From an uncultured Dermabacteraceae bacterium (GTDB lineage: Bacteria > Actinomycetota > Actinomycetes > Actinomycetales > Dermabacteraceae), in the NCBI GenBank assembly GCA_946223075.1, contig CAMILZ010000010.1, positions 1 through 64,000 on the forward strand: DNA of 64,000 bases, in the 5' to 3' direction. Below are positions 61,224 to 64,000 of this stretch, one piece after another. The notes beneath the pieces were generated by a model. That model was not told where the DNA came from. It saw only the letters and a program-made list of their open reading frames with translations, and did not search any database. A program made the position numbers and the translations under genes. How positions within the stretch are numbered: position 1 is the stretch's first letter; each line of letters opens with the position of its first letter.

Positions 61224-62855
61224 TTACCGCTGCACGTGAACGGTCATGCCGGTAGCCCTGGCGGCGTTCGCCACGAGCGGGAGGGTTGCCACAACGGTGC
61301 CGCCGTCATCGGCTTTCATCGCCTGCGTCCAGGCTCCCCTGAAAGTGCCGCCGTCCTGGGAAACGATGAGCAGGCCAACGATCGACGATGGATCGTCCCC
61401 CAAGTCGCCTTCGGTCAAGGTCAGCGAGTGCTCCGCCTCGAGGTCGTGAGGTGTAGCCGTTCCTATCGATCCATCGCGCCTCACCGGGGCGATGCTCAGG
61501 TTCACGCCTTTGTCGGTCTCGAGTGTGAGGCTGCCGCCCGCGGCACCGTGCGCGAGGGAGAGGACGGACGCGGAGTCAATCCCCTCCGCGGGGATATAAG
61601 CCGAGAAGTCTTGTGGAAGCCCGACAGTGTCGCCTTGGCGCGCGCCGCTCGCCACCGACGAGATCACCGATCCCACGACGGACGTTCGCGCGCTCACGAT
61701 GATCGTGTAAGTGCCCTTATCGAGCCCCTCGAGCGAGGTCTCGATGCTCGCGCCCTGACCCGGGTCCTTGACGTCCCACTCTTTGACGACGGTGCCGTTC
61801 CCGTCGAGAGCCCGCGCCGTCGCAATCGCTTCATCCGTGCGCACGAGCGAGGCATCACCGGGCTCTCCGCTCAGCGCGGTTCGCGCGAGAGCGAGGCGCG
61901 CCAAGCCGCCTTCATGCACCGTCACGCCCGGAAAGACGAGAGAGGAATCTGGCGCGCCAGCCTGCATATTCTCGGTGCCCATCGGCACGAGCCCGTCGCG
62001 TCTCACGAGCTCGGCACTCATGGCGAGCGATGTCCCGCTCACCTCGACATCGAGGCCAATCGATTCACGTTCGTCGACGAGCGTCGCGAGTGGAACCCGA
62101 ACGGTTTCGCCGGGGCCCACTACAACGTCGGAGCCTTGCGTAGCCGGCTCAACGCCATTTTCCGAATAGGCGGTGATACGGGCACGTGAGGCGCGGCTCC
62201 CGGGATTCGACACGACGAGCGCATCGGACGTCCCCGCGCGCGTCGTGAGCCCCGCGAACGACGCGCTTTTCCTTGCACGTGCGCAGCGAGAGAGCGCGAA
62301 GCCTCGGTAGTCTCCGCTCCCCGTCACGTGGGATTGACTCGCATCGACGACGGGCTCAGCACCGTCCGCCGAACTCGCGGTGAAGTGCGCCGACGCTTCG
62401 AGGGCGTCGAGGTGATATACGGCGTCCAAGAGAGCGCTTGTCGCGGCGTCGACATCCGTAGCGTTCCCCTCGCCGTCACGTTGTTCGATACGAGGCGAGG
62501 ATTCCTTCCCACCCGCGTCAGAGGACGCGGGTTCGAGGCTTGTTTGCGAACTTTGGTCGACTCCGTACAAGGCATTCGACGTTGAGTCGAGCGCGATCAC
62601 GTTCATCGACGCTGCTTGTGCTGGGACCCCACCAGCAAAATCTGCATCTCCGCTCTCTGCTCCCGTCAAGCGGGCTTCGATCGGCCCCTGGCACGAACGC
62701 ACTGCACGAGTCGAGGTCGAAGTCGCGCTCGCGAGCCCCACGCGAGTCAAGGCTTTTTCAGGAACCAGCACGACAGCGGTGCCCACGAGCACGAGGACAG
62801 CAAGAACGGCGAGCGCAGCGAGGGTGCCTCTCGACTTTTCGCGCGTGCGTGTCAT
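61224..62855 (-). CDS. DUF5719 family extracellular protein
   Basis: The 543-residue protein begins with a basic stretch and a membrane helix (TLAALAVLAVLVLVGTAVVLV), then a large beta-rich domain with repeated (S/T)-rich strands and GETVRVPLATL motifs. DUF5719 proteins are conserved after large membrane glycosyltransferases in actinobacteria; function unknown. It overlaps the upstream gene by four bases. Confidence 0.8.
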   Translation of the reverse strand: MTRTREKSRGTLAALAVLAVLVLVGTAVVLVPEKALTRVGLASATSTSTRAVRSCQGPIEARLTGAESGDADFAGGVPAQAASMNVIALDSTSNALYGVDQSSQTSLEPASSDAGGKESSPRIEQRDGEGNATDVDAATSALLDAVYHLDALEASAHFTASSADGAEPVVDASQSHVTGSGDYRGFALSRCARARKSASFAGLTTRAGTSDALVVSNPGSRASRARITAYSENGVEPATQGSDVVVGPGETVRVPLATLVDERESIGLDVEVSGTSLAMSAELVRRDGLVPMGTENMQAGAPDSSLVFPGVTVHEGGLARLALARTALSGEPGDASLVRTDEAIATARALDGNGTVVKEWDVKDPGQGASIETSLEGLDKGTYTIIVSARTSVVGSVISSVASGARQGDTVGLPQDFSAYIPAEGIDSASVLSLAHGAAGGSLTLETDKGVNLSIAPVRRDGSIGTATPHDLEAEHSLTLTEGDLGDDPSSIVGLLIVSQDGGTFRGAWTQAMKADDGGTVVATLPLVANAARATGMTVHVQR

Positions 62856-64000
62856 CGCTCCTCCTCGCTTCGGGTTCTTCTCGGGACGGCCACGAGCGCG
62901 CACACGATGAGCCCGATCACGGCGAGGATCCCCGCACCCGCCTGCAGGTCATTGCGGTACGTCACCTCGAGGCGGCCATGGGCGCCCGCGGGCACGGTGA
63001 AACCCTGCATCCACGTGTCGACCGTCGTGGGTTCAAGCTCCGTGCCGTCGAGCGTTGCTGTCCAGTGTGTGTCGTGACGGACTGCGAGTTCTAGCGTTCG
63101 ATCGGTTCCTGAGGGCTCGACCGTTCCGGCCACGCGCGTGCGCTCGGACGAGAGAGTGGTCATTTCGCCGCCGTCGCCAGAAGCATCGACGAGGCGTGCA
63201 CGGGGGCTCGCGCCGGACACTCGCCATAAACCGCCTGCATCGCTCGAGGTCACGAAATCGAGCTGAGGCGCGGCAGCGAGCTCTTCATAGAGACGCGCTT
63301 GGGTCGCCGAATCTCCCGTCACGGCGACGTACCCGATCGCGAAATCGGCGAGTCTCGCCTCGCCCTCGGTGCCGGTTCCGGATCCCAGTGCACTCGCGAG
63401 GGTCGCCGCGAGTGCGCCATCGGCCTCGTCGGTGTCCGGACCTCGCTCGGCCTCACGCGCACGCAGGGTCTCGTAAGCCGCGGAGGAATCGTCGACACTC
63501 GTCAGCGCTCCATTCACGAGGCGTGCCTGCACTTCCCCGCGCGAGTCTTCATGGAGAACGAGAGTGCGGGTGCGATCTGGTCCGAGCGCCGAATCAACGG
63601 CGACCTGGGGAATATCGCTACTCGCGACGCGCTCAACCTCGAGTACTTCGTGGCCTTTGACAAGCCACAGGCCCGCGCACGCGATCGCAAGGGCGAGACA
63701 CACGGCCTGCACGGCGAACGATACGGCTTTCCGCGCGCCGTGGATTCGCGCGTGAGAGCGTCTCACGGCGGCATCCCCCACACAAATGAGCCCCACGATG
63801 GCGGCGCCGCTCGCGACCATAAGGGCCGCACCGGGGTAAGCGGTGTAAGGCACGGGCCCATCAAAACCCACCACGGTGCGCTGCGATACCCACGCGAGCG
63901 CCACGGCTCCGGCAAGTGCAAGAGCGCTCACGCGGCCGACGACGCCCGCCGTGTGGCGGAGGAAAACGGAACCGAGGGTCGCGATGACCGCGATCAGCAC
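62852..64000 (-). CDS. C-terminal part of a large membrane protein, probably glycosyltransferase family 2 (truncated by window edge)
   Basis: 382 residues of a gene that begins beyond the right edge. Hydrophobic segments appear near the start (four or so, e.g. TAYPGAALMVASGAAIVGLIC) and one at the C-terminus, with a large extracellular domain between. In this position before DUF5719, actinobacteria encode a long glycosyltransferase with a membrane C-terminal domain; the catalytic part is outside the window, so the assignment rests on context. Confidence 0.55.
   Translation of the reverse strand: MLIAVIATLGSVFLRHTAGVVGRVSALALAGAVALAWVSQRTVVGFDGPVPYTAYPGAALMVASGAAIVGLICVGDAAVRRSHARIHGARKAVSFAVQAVCLALAIACAGLWLVKGHEVLEVERVASSDIPQVAVDSALGPDRTRTLVLHEDSRGEVQARLVNGALTSVDDSSAAYETLRAREAERGPDTDEADGALAATLASALGSGTGTEGEARLADFAIGYVAVTGDSATQARLYEELAAAPQLDFVTSSDAGGLWRVSGASPRARLVDASGDGGEMTTLSSERTRVAGTVEPSGTDRTLELAVRHDTHWTATLDGTELEPTTVDTWMQGFTVPAGAHGRLEVTYRNDLQAGAGILAVIGLIVCALVAVPRRTRSEEER

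Overview
The window is a high-GC chromosomal segment from an actinobacterium. Diagnostic marks are a WhiB1-type Fe-S regulator, mtrAB-lpqB, Rv3235-like, DUF3039, DUF3499 and DUF5719 proteins, a pdtaS-type kinase, the prfB-ftsEX-smpB-ssrA block and an actinobacterial tad cluster. Gene content and the low-complexity GC-rich codon use suggest Micrococcales (something like Dermabacteraceae), but the genus is inference. Translation signals are mixed: many genes have Shine-Dalgarno sites and 4-bp stop/start overlaps, while several appear leaderless, with a TANNNT box 6-7 nt before the start codon.

Layout. 1-2005 is an accessory strip: two IS3-family OrfA remnants, a decayed ORF, a lone XRE regulator, and a tiny operon with its own promoter encoding a 42-residue cysteine-rich peptide and a small two-helix membrane protein. 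It abuts tRNA-Lys(CTT). 2218-9758: epimerase, an ABC exporter with its own two-component system, a CPA1 antiporter, an SDR, a GroES-like protein and DUF3618. 9864-16701: tRNA-Leu, a phosphatase, a Nudix relative, then rdgB-rph-MBL-murI, DUF2017-clpS and pncB. 16781-26684: helicase, DUF3039, malic enzyme, hrpA and the threonine-degrading tdh-kbl pair. 26836-29139: a metal-type ArsR with a histidine-rich protein, a frameshifted membrane gene, SatD and a GNAT.

29258-34996 holds trans-translation (ssrA, smpB) beside division genes (an M23 hydrolase, ftsX, ftsE) and prfB. 35095-39758 is a tad/Flp pilus cluster (tadABC, pilin-like, TadE/G-like); a CpaE-like and a CpaB/SAF-like gene lie 6-7 kb away at 45620-47433. 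40001-45579: YihY, HMCES, WhiB1, PdtaS, DUF2505 and DUF6912. 47622-49985: BldC-like, a possible two-barrel protein, a LysM protein and an Rv3235-like protein. 50013-60728 is the classic secA-hpf-comF-lpqB-mtrB-mtrA block followed by a phosphomannomutase fused to a Trm112-like domain, and DUF3499. The end holds a zincin-like protein, DUF5719 and the C-terminal part of a large membrane protein, probably a glycosyltransferase.

Most of the window is ordinary core genome. The parts most worth following up are the small peptide operon at the left edge, the His-rich/ArsR pair, the ManB-Trm112 fusion, the two-barrel protein beside BldC, and isolated DnaA-box-like sites.
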